Positions 16,644 through 25,301 of a DNA stretch of 64,000 bases are shown one piece after another (positions within the stretch are counted from its first letter, which is position 1; each line of letters starts with the position of its first letter). The DNA comes from Caulobacter sp. 73W (GTDB lineage Bacteria; Pseudomonadota; Alphaproteobacteria; Caulobacterales; Caulobacteraceae), in NCBI RefSeq assembly GCF_041021955.1, contig NZ_CP158375.1, forward strand, positions 2,356,001-2,420,000. Reading direction: 5' to 3'. Below the pieces are notes generated by a model. The model had not been told where the DNA came from. It made no database searches and was given only the letters and a program-made list of their open reading frames with translations. The position numbers were made by a program, and so were the translations under genes.

Positions 16644-17114
16644 TCAGCCGGCGGACTCGCGCACCGTCTCCATCGCCACGAACGTCGAGGTGCTGGCGAC
16701 GTGGGGCAGGGTCGAAATCTTCTCGCCGAGAATGGAGCGGTATCGGCGGATGTCGGGGGTGCGGACCTTCAGCAGGTAGTCAAAGCTGCTGGCGATCATG
16801 TGGCACTCCTCGACCTCGGGAATCTGCCGGACCGCGTTGTTGAAATCCTTCAGGGCCTGCTCGCGGGTGTCCGACAGCTTCACCTCGGTGAAGGCCACGT
16901 GGTCCAGGCCGACGCGTGCGGGGTCCACGATCGCCCGGAAGCCTACGATCACGCCGCTCTCGACGAGCCGTTTGACGCGCTGCTGGCAGGGCGTCTTGGA
17001 AAGGCCGACCTTCTCGGCCAGCTCGGTGAACGTCATTCGCCCGTCCCGCCGCAGGTTGGCCAGGATCTTGCGATCGAACTCGTCCAAATCGACTTTTGAA
17101 GGCGTTGTTCTCAT
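16644..17114 (-). CDS. Lrp/AsnC-family regulator, probable PutR
   Basis: 156 residues. N-terminal helix-turn-helix (LANLRRDGRMTFTELAEKVG, then LSKTPCQQRVKRL) and C-terminal ligand-binding RAM domain (EECHMIASSFDYLLKVRTPD). Proteins of this kind activate proline dehydrogenase genes when proline is present in alphaproteobacteria. The gene is divergent from the first putA, and the intergenic region holds an inverted repeat suited to a dimeric regulator. The short SKTPCQQR recognition helix is typical of PutR-like Lrps. The regulatory link is strong by context but untested. Confidence 0.85.
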   Translation of the reverse strand: MRTTPSKVDLDEFDRKILANLRRDGRMTFTELAEKVGLSKTPCQQRVKRLVESGVIVGFRAIVDPARVGLDHVAFTEVKLSDTREQALKDFNNAVRQIPEVEECHMIASSFDYLLKVRTPDIRRYRSILGEKISTLPHVASTSTFVAMETVRESAG

Positions 17115-17136
17115 GAGATCTGGCTAATCATGCGCG

Positions 17137-17158
17137 ATACAAAAGTCAAAAGTTGTAT
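17137..17158. promoter_or_regulatory. Candidate Lrp/PutR operator
   Basis: ATACAA (17137-17142) and TTGTAT (17153-17158) form an inverted repeat with a 10-base AT-rich spacer, centred between the divergent regulator and putA genes. Size and symmetry suit an Lrp-family dimer. Confidence 0.55.
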
Positions 17159-17213
17159 ATCATCGACGATCTGAAGGTAAAATGCCTGTCGGCGAACGGG
17201 TAAATTCCCGCCC

Positions 17214-20200
17214 ATGAAAACGCCGAGCCCCTTCGCCCAATTCGCCCCGTCCGTGCGCGAGCCGTCGCCGTCCCGCCGGGCCATCACCGCCGCCTATCGG
17301 CGACCCGAGCCGGAATGCCTGGCGCCGCTGCTCGCGGCGGCGACCGTTCCCGCGGACCAGCAGGCGGCGATCCGGGCGACGGCTGCGAAACTGATCAAGG
17401 CGCTGCGCGAAAAGCGCACCGGCGACGGCGTCGAGGGCCTGGTTCAGGAATTCTCGCTGTCGAGCCAGGAAGGCGTGGCGCTGATGTGCCTGGCCGAGGC
17501 CCTGCTGCGCATTCCTGACGATGCGACCCGGGACGCCCTGATCCGCGACAAGATCGCGACCGGTGACTGGAAGTCCCACATTGGCGGCGGGCGTTCGCTG
17601 TTCGTCAACGCCGCCACCTGGGGCTTGGTGGTGACGGGCAAGCTGCTCGACAGCGTCAATGACCGTGGCCTCGCCGCGGCCCTGACGCGCCTGATCGCGC
17701 GGACGGGCGAGCCGGTGATCCGACGCGCCGTCGATCTGGCGATGCGGATGATGGGCGAGCAGTTCGTCACCGGCGAGACGATCAACGAGGCGCTCAAGCG
17801 CTCGCGCGCCATGGAGGCCAAGGGCTTCACCTACAGCTACGACATGCTGGGCGAGGCGGCGACGACGGCCCAGGACGCGGCGCGTTACTTCCGCGACTAC
17901 GAGAACGCCATCCACGCCATCGGCAAGGCGTCCCAAGGGCGCGGCGTCTACGAAGGGCCAGGCATCTCGATCAAGCTGTCGGCCCTGCACCCGCGCTACT
18001 CGCGCGCCCAGGCCGATCGCGTGATGGACGAACTGCTGCCCAAGGTCCGGTCCCTGGCCGCGACGGCGAAGTCCTACGGCATCGGCTTCAACATCGACGC
18101 CGAGGAAGCCGACCGCCTGGAGCTGTCGCTTGATCTGCTCGAAAGCCTCGCCCTCGACCCGGGCCTCGCCGACTGGAACGGCCTGGGCTTCGTGGTCCAG
18201 GCCTATGGCAAGCGCTGCCCGTTCGTCATCGACTGGATCGTCGAGCTCGCGCGCCGCTCGGGCCGCCGGATCATGGTGCGGCTGGTCAAGGGCGCCTACT
18301 GGGACGCCGAGATCAAGCGCGCCCAGGTCGACGGCCTGGCCGACTTCCCGGTCTATACCCGCAAGGTCCACACCGACGTCGCCTACATCGCCTGCGCCCG
18401 AAAGCTGCTGGCGGCGACGGACGCCGTCTTCCCGCAATTCGCCACGCACAACGCCCAGACCGTGGCGACGATCTACAATCTGGCCGGGCCCGACTTCGAG
18501 GTCGGCCGTTACGAGTTCCAGTGCCTGCACGGCATGGGCGAAGGCCTTTATGAAGACGTCGTCGGCGCCGAAGGCCTGGCGCGGCCTTGCCGGATCTACG
18601 CCCCCGTCGGCACGCACGAGACGCTTCTGGCCTATCTGGTGCGGCGTCTGCTGGAGAACGGCGCCAACTCGTCGTTCGTGAACCGGATCGGCGATCCGAC
18701 CGTCTCCATCGACGAGCTGACGATCGACCCGGTCGCCCAGGTTCTCGCCTCGGCGGAGCCTGGCCGTGGCCACGACCAGATCGCCGCCCCCGCCCAGCTC
18801 TATCCCAACCGCCTGAACTCCGCCGGGCTGGACCTGAGCAACGAAGACACGCTGGCCGATCTGGGCCAGGCCCTCGTGCAAAGCGCGGCCATGGACTGGA
18901 CCGCCGGCGACGCCGGCGAGGCGCGTGCGGTCCTGAACCCCGCCGATCACCGCGACGTGGTGGGCAAGGTGCGGGAGGTCCCCGCCGACCACGCCGCAGC
19001 GGCGGTCGTCCGCGCCTCGCAGTCGAAGTGGAGCGAGACGTCCCTCGAAGACCGCGCCGCGATCCTCGAGCGCGCCGCCGACGCCATGCAGGCGCGCATG
19101 CCGCTGCTGCTGGGCGTTCTGGTGCGTGAGGCGGGCAAATCGCTGCCCAACGCCATCGCCGAAGTGCGCGAGGCCATCGACTTCCTTCGCTACTACGCCG
19201 AGCGCGCCCGCAGCACCTTTGGTCCGTCGCAGGCCCCTCTGGGCCCGGTGGTCTGCATCAGCCCCTGGAACTTCCCGCTGGCGATCTTCGCCGGTCAGGT
19301 GGCGGCCGCCCTGGTCGCCGGCAACCCGGTGCTGGCCAAGCCGGCCGAGGAGACCCCGCTGGTCGCGGCCGAGGCCGTTCGCCTGCTGCATGAAGCCGGC
19401 GCTCCCCTTGACGCGGTGCAGCTGGTTTGCGGCGCCGGCGATGTGGGCGCGGCCCTGGTCGCCGCGCCGCAGACAGCGGCGGTGATGTTCACCGGCTCCA
19501 CCGAGGTCGCCCGCCTGATCCAGAAGCAACTGGCGCAACGCCTCTCGCCGGCCGGCAAGCCCATCCCCCTGATCGCCGAGACAGGCGGCCAGAATGCGAT
19601 GATCGTTGATTCCTCGGCGCTGGCTGAACAGGTGGTGGCCGACGTCATCGCCTCGGCCTTCGACAGCGCGGGCCAACGCTGCTCGGCCCTGCGAGTTCTG
19701 TGCCTGCAGGAGGAAGTCGCCGAACGCACCCTCAAGATGCTCAAGGGCGCGCTCGCCGAGCTGCGGATCGGATCCACCGACCGCCTCGCCGTCGACATCG
19801 GCCCCGTCATCACGGCGGAGGCGAAGACCAATATCGAACGCCATATCGACGCGATGCGGGCCAAGGGTCGTACGGTCGAGCAACTGGATATGCCGGCCGA
19901 GACGGCGCACGGCACCTTCGTGCCGCCGACGATCATCGAGCTCGACAGCATCGCCGATCTGGAGCGCGAGGTGTTCGGCCCGGTGCTCCACGTGATCCGC
20001 TACAAGCGCGCCAACCTCGATGCGCTCATCAACGCGATCAACGCGACGGGCTATGGGCTGACCTTCGGCGTCCACACGCGCCTCGACACCACGATCGAGT
20101 ACGTCACCGACCGCATCAAGGCCGGCAACCTCTATGTCAATCGCAACGTCATCGGCGCCATCGTCGGGGTTCAGCCGTTCGGTGGTCGCGGCCTGTCGGG

Positions 20201-20825
20201 CACGGGTCCGAAGGCGGGCGGCCCGCTCTATCTGGGCCGTCTGGTTCAGGCCCCGCCCCAGGCCGCGGCGAGCGTTGCTGGGGCCCCGGACGCCGCGCTG
20301 CAGGCCTTCGCGGCCTGGCTCGACGCCAAGGGCGAAGCCGAAGCCGCCCAGCAGGCGCGCGACTATGGCGCGCAATCGATGCTGGGCCAGGCTGTCGAGC
20401 TGCCGGGACCGGTGGGCGAGCTCAATCTCTACGCCCTGCACGCCAGGGGCCGCATCCAGCTGCGTCCGCAGACCGAGCGCGGTCTCTATCAGCAGATCGC
20501 CGCGGTGCTGGCGTCAGGCTGCGTGGGTCAGGTGGAGGGCATGGCCCTTCCGTCCGGCCTGCCCATGGCCGTCGTTGATCGTCTGACGGCGAAGGATGGT
20601 GATCCGCTGGCCGGCGTGCTGGTCGAAGGCGAGGGCGAGGTCGTCACGACCGCCGCCCAGGCCATGGCCGATCGCCCCGGCGCCATCGTGTCGGTCCACG
20701 CCGCCTCGCCGGAGATGTGCCGCACCGGCCGCGCCTATCACTTGGACTGGCTGCTGGAAGAGGTCTCGACCTCGATCAACACCACGGCCGCCGGCGGCAA
20801 CGCCAGCCTGATGGCCTTGGGCTAA
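17214..20825 (+). CDS. putA: Bifunctional proline dehydrogenase / P5C dehydrogenase PutA (long form)
   Basis: 1203 residues. Oxidises proline to glutamate in two steps with substrate channelling. Order: N-terminal helical arm; FAD-dependent PRODH barrel (EEADRLELSLDLLES, LVKGAYWDAEIKRAQ near residue 357, FATHNAQT, LHGMGE, RRLLENGANSSFV); then the NAD-dependent aldehyde dehydrogenase (CISPWNFPLAIFAGQVAAAL, nucleophile Cys 823 in GQRCSALRVL, FGGRGLSGTGPKAGGP). A C-terminal domain of about 170 residues follows, ending in the conserved tail STSINTTAAGGNASLMALG. There is no ribbon-helix-helix DNA-binding domain, so it matches the long PutA class (type B in the literature) that is not its own repressor. 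A divergent Lrp gene fills that role. Confidence 0.96.
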   Translation: MKTPSPFAQFAPSVREPSPSRRAITAAYRRPEPECLAPLLAAATVPADQQAAIRATAAKLIKALREKRTGDGVEGLVQEFSLSSQEGVALMCLAEALLRIPDDATRDALIRDKIATGDWKSHIGGGRSLFVNAATWGLVVTGKLLDSVNDRGLAAALTRLIARTGEPVIRRAVDLAMRMMGEQFVTGETINEALKRSRAMEAKGFTYSYDMLGEAATTAQDAARYFRDYENAIHAIGKASQGRGVYEGPGISIKLSALHPRYSRAQADRVMDELLPKVRSLAATAKSYGIGFNIDAEEADRLELSLDLLESLALDPGLADWNGLGFVVQAYGKRCPFVIDWIVELARRSGRRIMVRLVKGAYWDAEIKRAQVDGLADFPVYTRKVHTDVAYIACARKLLAATDAVFPQFATHNAQTVATIYNLAGPDFEVGRYEFQCLHGMGEGLYEDVVGAEGLARPCRIYAPVGTHETLLAYLVRRLLENGANSSFVNRIGDPTVSIDELTIDPVAQVLASAEPGRGHDQIAAPAQLYPNRLNSAGLDLSNEDTLADLGQALVQSAAMDWTAGDAGEARAVLNPADHRDVVGKVREVPADHAAAAVVRASQSKWSETSLEDRAAILERAADAMQARMPLLLGVLVREAGKSLPNAIAEVREAIDFLRYYAERARSTFGPSQAPLGPVVCISPWNFPLAIFAGQVAAALVAGNPVLAKPAEETPLVAAEAVRLLHEAGAPLDAVQLVCGAGDVGAALVAAPQTAAVMFTGSTEVARLIQKQLAQRLSPAGKPIPLIAETGGQNAMIVDSSALAEQVVADVIASAFDSAGQRCSALRVLCLQEEVAERTLKMLKGALAELRIGSTDRLAVDIGPVITAEAKTNIERHIDAMRAKGRTVEQLDMPAETAHGTFVPPTIIELDSIADLEREVFGPVLHVIRYKRANLDALINAINATGYGLTFGVHTRLDTTIEYVTDRIKAGNLYVNRNVIGAIVGVQPFGGRGLSGTGPKAGGPLYLGRLVQAPPQAAASVAGAPDAALQAFAAWLDAKGEAEAAQQARDYGAQSMLGQAVELPGPVGELNLYALHARGRIQLRPQTERGLYQQIAAVLASGCVGQVEGMALPSGLPMAVVDRLTAKDGDPLAGVLVEGEGEVVTTAAQAMADRPGAIVSVHAASPEMCRTGRAYHLDWLLEEVSTSINTTAAGGNASLMALG

Positions 20826-20879
20826 AGCGCTTCGGGCGATCGGTCGGGACATGAGCCCGGCCGATCGCGCCGCAGGGGG

Positions 20880-21353
20880 CTAGATCGGCAGGCGGCCGTC
20901 GCTCTTCACCTCTTCCAGCACCGCATAGGTGCGGGTCTCGCGCACCCCAGGCATCTGGACCAGGGTGTCGCCGAGAAAGGCGCGATAGGCCTCCATGTCC
21001 TTCACGCGCGCCTTGATCAGGTAGTCGAACCCTCCGGCCACCATGTGGCATTCCAGGATGTCTGGCGCCCGGCGGGCGGCGGCGGCGAAGGCTTCGAAGA
21101 TGTCGCCGGTCGTGCGGTCCAGCACCACTTCCACGAAGATCAGCAGGCCGCGCTCGACCTTGGCCGGATCCAGGATCGCGGTATAGCCGGTGATGTAGCC
21201 GGCGTCGCGCAGTCGCCGGACCCGTTCCAGGCAGGCGGCGGGGCTCAAATTGCAGACCCGCGCCAGTTCCTGGTTGGTGATGCGGCCATCGGCCTGCAAA
21301 GTACGCATCAGCCGGCGATCGGTGTCGTCCGGGCTGAAGGGTCTTCGGTCCAT
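20880..21353 (-). CDS. Second Lrp/AsnC-family regulator, divergent from second putA
   Basis: 157 residues. Same architecture as the regulator at 16644-17114 but clearly different in sequence: HTH TLQADGRITNQELARVCN, then LSPAACLERVRRLRDAGYIT; RAM domain LECHMVAGGFDYLIKARVKD. ATG at 21353 preferred over GTG at 21362. It faces away from the second putA with 69 bases between them. It probably controls that gene, perhaps in response to proline, although other amino acids cannot be excluded. Confidence 0.83.
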   Translation of the reverse strand: MDRRPFSPDDTDRRLMRTLQADGRITNQELARVCNLSPAACLERVRRLRDAGYITGYTAILDPAKVERGLLIFVEVVLDRTTGDIFEAFAAAARRAPDILECHMVAGGFDYLIKARVKDMEAYRAFLGDTLVQMPGVRETRTYAVLEEVKSDGRLPI

Positions 21354-21422
21354 GGTTCCCACCCCGAATATTATTTTGGCTAACGACTAATCAAGGATCG
21401 CACATTTAGCTGGGGGTTGGAT

Positions 21423-24400
21423 ATGTCGAAGCAAGTTCGATCTCGAAAGCCCGATCCCGCCATGGATAGTCTCGACTCCCTCAAGTATCGCGACGAGGCG
21501 GAGACGCTCGCGGGCCTGCTGGCCAGCCCGCCCCTGAGCCCCGAGGACCGGGCCGGCGTGCGCGCCGAGGCCGAGGGGCTGGTGCGCACCGCCCGGCGTA
21601 TCGCCCGCCGTCACGGGGTGGTCGAAAGCTTCCTGCAGGAATTCTCGCTGTCCACGCCGGAAGGCCTGGCGCTGATGTGCCTGGCCGAGGCGCTGCTGCG
21701 GACGCCGGACGAGGACACCAAGGACAGGCTCATCGCCGAGAAGATCGGCTCCGCCGACTGGGCCAGCCACTTCGGCAAGTCCGACAGCCTGTTCGTCAAC
21801 GCCTCCACCTGGGGCCTGATGCTGACCGGCAAGCTGGTCGATGTGGACGATCAGGCCCAGCGCGACCTGCCCGGCTTTATCAAGCGCGTCACCGCCCGCG
21901 TCGGCGAGCCGGTGATCCGCGCCGCCGTGGGCCAGGCCATCCGCATCATGGGCGAGCAGTTCGTGCTTGGCCGCACCATCGAGGCCGCCCTGAAGCGCGC
22001 GGCGGGCGAAGGCTATCTGTGCTCGTTCGACATGCTGGGCGAGGGCGCCCGCACCGCGGCCGACGCCGCCCGCTACGAGACCGCCTACGCCCAGGCCATC
22101 GATACGGTCGGCAGGCTGTCCAACGGTGTCGGCCCTGAAAGCGGACACGGGGTGTCGGTTAAGCTGTCGGCCCTGTCGCCGCGCTATGAAGCGGTGCAGG
22201 AGACCCGGGTATGGGCGGAGCTCTATCCGCGCCTCAAGCGCCTGGCCCAGATCGCGGCGCGCCACGACATCAACTTCACCATCGACGCCGAGGAGGCCAA
22301 CCGCCTCGCCTTGTCGCTGAAGCTGCTCGACCGTCTGGCCCGCGAGCCCGAGCTGGGCGGCTGGCATGGCCTGGGTCTGGCGGTTCAGGCCTATCAGAAG
22401 CGCGCGACCTACACCGTCGCCACCGTCGCCGACATCGCCAGGAACAGCGGTCGTCGGCTGATGGTGCGGCTGGTCAAGGGCGCCTACTGGGACAGCGAGA
22501 TCAAACGCGCCCAGGTCAATGGCAGCCCCGACTATCCGGTGTTCACCACCAAGGCGGCCACCGACCTGTCTTACCTGGCCTGCGCCAAGGCGATGATCGA
22601 GGCGTCGCCGCACATCTATTCGCAGTTCGCCACCCACAACGCCCACAGCCTCGCGGCGGTGAAGCGCATGGCCAAGACAGCCGGGGTGAAGATCGAGTTC
22701 CAGCGCCTGCACGGCATGGGCGAGGCGCTCTACAAGGCCGCCGACGATCTTTATGACGGCATCACCCTGCGCGCCTACGCCCCGGTGGGCGGGCACGAGG
22801 ACCTGCTGCCCTATCTGGTTCGCCGACTGTTGGAGAATGGAGCCAACACCTCCTTCGTCCATGCCTTGCTCGACGAGCGGGTGCCCGCCGAGAGCGTGGT
22901 GGTCGATCCGATCGAGGCCGTCGAGGCGGCCGGCGCCCAGCGCCACGCCAAGATTCCGGTCCCGGCGCACATCTATGGAAAAGAACGTCTGAACTCGGCC
23001 GGCGTCGACCTGTCGATCGCCGAGGAGCGCGTGCGCCTGCTCACCGCCGCCGTCGCCCTGGACAGCCAGCGCCTGTCGGCCGCGCCGATGGTGGCCGGCC
23101 GCGCGGCGGATTCCGGCGCCGCCGTGGCCGCGGTCTCGCCCGCCGCCCATGACCGCATCGTCGGTTGGGTGAACGAGACGTCCGCCGCCGACATCGACGC
23201 GGCCTTCGACGCCGCCAAGGCCGCTCAACCGGATTGGGACCGGGCCGGCGGCGTCGCCCGCGCCAAGATCCTGCGCGCCATGGGCGACGCCCTGGAGACC
23301 ACTACGGACCGCCTGATCGGCCTGTGCGTCCGCGAGGCTGGCAAGACCCTGGCCGACGGCGTCGCCGAGGTGCGCGAGGCGGTGGATTTCTGCCGCTACT
23401 ACGCCAACCTCGCCGAGACCCAGTTCGGCGAGCCCGAAATCCTGAAGGGTCCGGTGGGTGAGACCAACACCCTGGCCCTGGCCGGGCGCGGCGTCTTCGT
23501 CTGCATCAGTCCTTGGAACTTCCCGCTGGCCATCTTCACAGGCCAGCTCGCCGCGGCCCTTGCCGCCGGCAACGCCGTGCTGGCCAAGCCGGCGGAACAG
23601 ACGCCGCTGATCGCCGCCGAAGCCGTGCGCCTGTATCACGCCGCCGGCCTCGACCCGCGCCTGCTGGCGTTGTTGCCGGGCCGGGGCGAGACCGTGGGCG
23701 CGGCCCTGGTGGCCGACCCGCGCTGCGACGGCGTCGCCTTCACCGGCGGGACCGACACGGCTCGCCGCATCAACCAGACCCTGGCTGGCCGCGAGGGACC
23801 GATCGTTCCGTTCATCGCCGAGACCGGCGGCCTCAACGGCATGTTCATCGACACCACCGCCCAGCGCGAGCAGGTGATCGACGACGTGATCCTGTCGGCC
23901 TTCGGCTCTGCCGGTCAGCGCTGTTCCGCCCTGCGCCTGCTGTTCCTGCCCAGGGACACCGCCGACGGCATGATCGAGGGCCTGAAGGGCGCCATGGACG
24001 CCCTGGCAGTGGGCGAGCCCGCCGATCCGGCCACCGATGTCGGACCCGTCATCGACCAGGAAGCGCGAGAAGCGCTGGAGAAGCACGTCGCCCGCCTGGA
24101 GAAGGACGCTGTGGTCATCCACCGTCTGGCGGCGCCGGCCCGGGGCACATTCTTCGGCCCGGTCCTGGCCGAGATCCCGACCGCCGACTTCCTGGAGCGC
24201 GAGGTGTTCGGTCCGATCCTGCACATCGTCCGCTACGATCCCGAGAACCTGGAGGCGGTAGCAAGCGCCCTGGCGGCTCGCCGCTATGGCCTGACCCTGG
24301 GCGTGCACTCGCGCATCGAGTCCTTCGCCCAGGCGGTCCAGCGCCATGTCCCGGCCGGCAATGTCTATGTGAACCGCTCGATCATCGGCGCTGTGGTGGG

Positions 24401-24545
24401 CGTGCAGCCATTCGGCGGCGAGGGCCTGTCGGGCACGGGCCCCAAGGCAGGCGGTCCCCATTCTCTGAGCCGCTACTGCGTGGAGCGGGCGGTGAGCGTC
24501 AACATCACCGCCCAGGGCGGCGACCCCAGTCTGCTGAACCTTTAG
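21423..24545 (+). CDS. Second bifunctional PutA (short form)
   Basis: 1040 residues. Same two catalytic modules as the first PutA: PRODH with RLVKGAYWDSEIKRAQ, FATHNAHS, LHGMGEALYKAADDLYDG and RRLLENGANTSFV; aldehyde dehydrogenase with CISPWNFPLAIFTGQLAAAL, nucleophile Cys 834 in GQRCSALRLL, and FGGEGLSGTGPKAGGPHSLS. It ends soon after this in the conserved tail SVNITAQGGDPSLLNL, so the extra C-terminal domain of the first PutA is absent; this is the minimal type A layout. No DNA-binding domain. ATG at 21423 with GGGGG upstream. The stop codon overlaps tail-to-tail with the next gene. The two PutAs are distant paralogs, not a fresh duplication. Confidence 0.95.
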   Translation: MSKQVRSRKPDPAMDSLDSLKYRDEAETLAGLLASPPLSPEDRAGVRAEAEGLVRTARRIARRHGVVESFLQEFSLSTPEGLALMCLAEALLRTPDEDTKDRLIAEKIGSADWASHFGKSDSLFVNASTWGLMLTGKLVDVDDQAQRDLPGFIKRVTARVGEPVIRAAVGQAIRIMGEQFVLGRTIEAALKRAAGEGYLCSFDMLGEGARTAADAARYETAYAQAIDTVGRLSNGVGPESGHGVSVKLSALSPRYEAVQETRVWAELYPRLKRLAQIAARHDINFTIDAEEANRLALSLKLLDRLAREPELGGWHGLGLAVQAYQKRATYTVATVADIARNSGRRLMVRLVKGAYWDSEIKRAQVNGSPDYPVFTTKAATDLSYLACAKAMIEASPHIYSQFATHNAHSLAAVKRMAKTAGVKIEFQRLHGMGEALYKAADDLYDGITLRAYAPVGGHEDLLPYLVRRLLENGANTSFVHALLDERVPAESVVVDPIEAVEAAGAQRHAKIPVPAHIYGKERLNSAGVDLSIAEERVRLLTAAVALDSQRLSAAPMVAGRAADSGAAVAAVSPAAHDRIVGWVNETSAADIDAAFDAAKAAQPDWDRAGGVARAKILRAMGDALETTTDRLIGLCVREAGKTLADGVAEVREAVDFCRYYANLAETQFGEPEILKGPVGETNTLALAGRGVFVCISPWNFPLAIFTGQLAAALAAGNAVLAKPAEQTPLIAAEAVRLYHAAGLDPRLLALLPGRGETVGAALVADPRCDGVAFTGGTDTARRINQTLAGREGPIVPFIAETGGLNGMFIDTTAQREQVIDDVILSAFGSAGQRCSALRLLFLPRDTADGMIEGLKGAMDALAVGEPADPATDVGPVIDQEAREALEKHVARLEKDAVVIHRLAAPARGTFFGPVLAEIPTADFLEREVFGPILHIVRYDPENLEAVASALAARRYGLTLGVHSRIESFAQAVQRHVPAGNVYVNRSIIGAVVGVQPFGGEGLSGTGPKAGGPHSLSRYCVERAVSVNITAQGGDPSLLNL

Positions 24546-25105
24546 CCGGCGATCAGCACCCACAGGCCGACCGCGGCGAAGCAGGCCGCGGCGGCGTAGC
24601 GGATCGCCTTGAGCGGCAGCTTGGTCGCCGCGGCCTCGCCGATCAATACGGCCGGGACATTGGCGATCATCATGCCCAGGGTCGTCCCGGCCGTGACCAG
24701 GGCGATGTTCTCGAACCGCGCGCCCAGGGCGGCGGTCGCCACTTGGGTCTTGTCGCCCATCTCCACGAGGAAGAAGGCGATGGCGGTGGCCAGGAACACC
24801 GAGCCGCCCCCGCGCATCTTGGGCGTGTCGTCCTCTTCAAGCTTGTCCGGGATCAACGCCCAGCCGGCGAAGGCCAGGAAGGCCGCGCCCAGGATCCAGC
24901 GCATCCACGGCCCTTGCAGGAACTGACCCGCCACCGCGCCGACGCCCGCCGCCATGGCGTGGTTCAGCAGGGTCGCGACCAGGATGCCGGCGATGATGGG
25001 AACGGGTTTGCGGAACCGGCTGGCCAGGACCAGGGCCAGCAGCTGGGTCTTGTCGCCGATTTCAGCGACGGCCACGAGACCCGTGGAGACGAGGAAGGCT
25101 TCCAT
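24542..25105 (-). CDS. UPF0016/GDT1-family manganese exporter
   Basis: 187 residues, six membrane helices in two repeats. Each repeat carries the family's acidic ion motif: AEIGDKTQLLAL (about residue 14) and VEMGDKTQVATAAL (about residue 115). Bacterial members export Mn2+ and protect against its excess (known examples include MneA). The manganese riboswitch upstream on the same strand strongly supports that role here. No clear Shine-Dalgarno is seen before the ATG, which fits translation or termination control by the leader. It overlaps the end of the second putA by 4 bases, tail to tail. Confidence 0.9.
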   Translation of the reverse strand: MEAFLVSTGLVAVAEIGDKTQLLALVLASRFRKPVPIIAGILVATLLNHAMAAGVGAVAGQFLQGPWMRWILGAAFLAFAGWALIPDKLEEDDTPKMRGGGSVFLATAIAFFLVEMGDKTQVATAALGARFENIALVTAGTTLGMMIANVPAVLIGEAAATKLPLKAIRYAAAACFAAVGLWVLIAG

Positions 25106-25119
25106 GAAAGATGCGTCCG

Positions 25120-25168
25120 GCGGGGCCGCGTTGATTGGACCTATGGCGTCTCACGCACACGGCCCCGC
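25120..25168 (-). promoter_or_regulatory. Hairpin between Mn riboswitch and exporter gene (expression platform)
   Basis: GCGGGGCCG and CGGCCCCGC (plus 25160-25168 and 25120-25128) form a perfect 9-bp stem directly after the riboswitch and 14 bases before the start codon. It is placed to switch transcription or ribosome access. No T-run follows it. Confidence 0.5.
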
Positions 25169-25169
25169 T

Positions 25170-25301
25170 AGACCGCGCGTGAAAGCCAAAGGTCTCGCCA
25201 GGCCTTGAAAGGCTGATCGCGCCATGGGTCGAAACCCAAGTTTGTTGACGCGAACCCCGCTGATAGTCGCGGGCGGCTACTCCCCAGTGACGGCGCGGTC
25301 T
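25170..25301 (-). promoter_or_regulatory. yybP-ykoY (manganese) riboswitch
   Basis: Read on the minus strand the region holds the hallmark GGGGAGTAGCC (plus 25285-25275), then GTCAACA and finally GGCGAGACC (plus 25199-25191), in the order seen in yybP-ykoY RNAs. A perfect 9-bp closing stem AGACCGCGC / GCGCGGTCT (plus 25301-25293 with 25178-25170) brackets it. It precedes a Mn2+ exporter gene, the classic target, so Mn2+ binding should turn the exporter on. The 5' end overlaps the PAP2 gene, whose TAG stop is part of the GGGGAGTAG element. Confidence 0.88.

Noticed and set aside
17160..20441. 1093-codon open frame on the minus strand opposite the first putA
   Set aside because: Antisense shadow of a real gene in high-GC DNA; the translation is low-complexity (Gly, Arg, His, Asp) without any domain, while the plus strand gives a perfect PutA.
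21387..24563. 1058-codon open frame on the minus strand opposite the second putA
   Set aside because: Same reason: shadow frame of a well-recognised gene.
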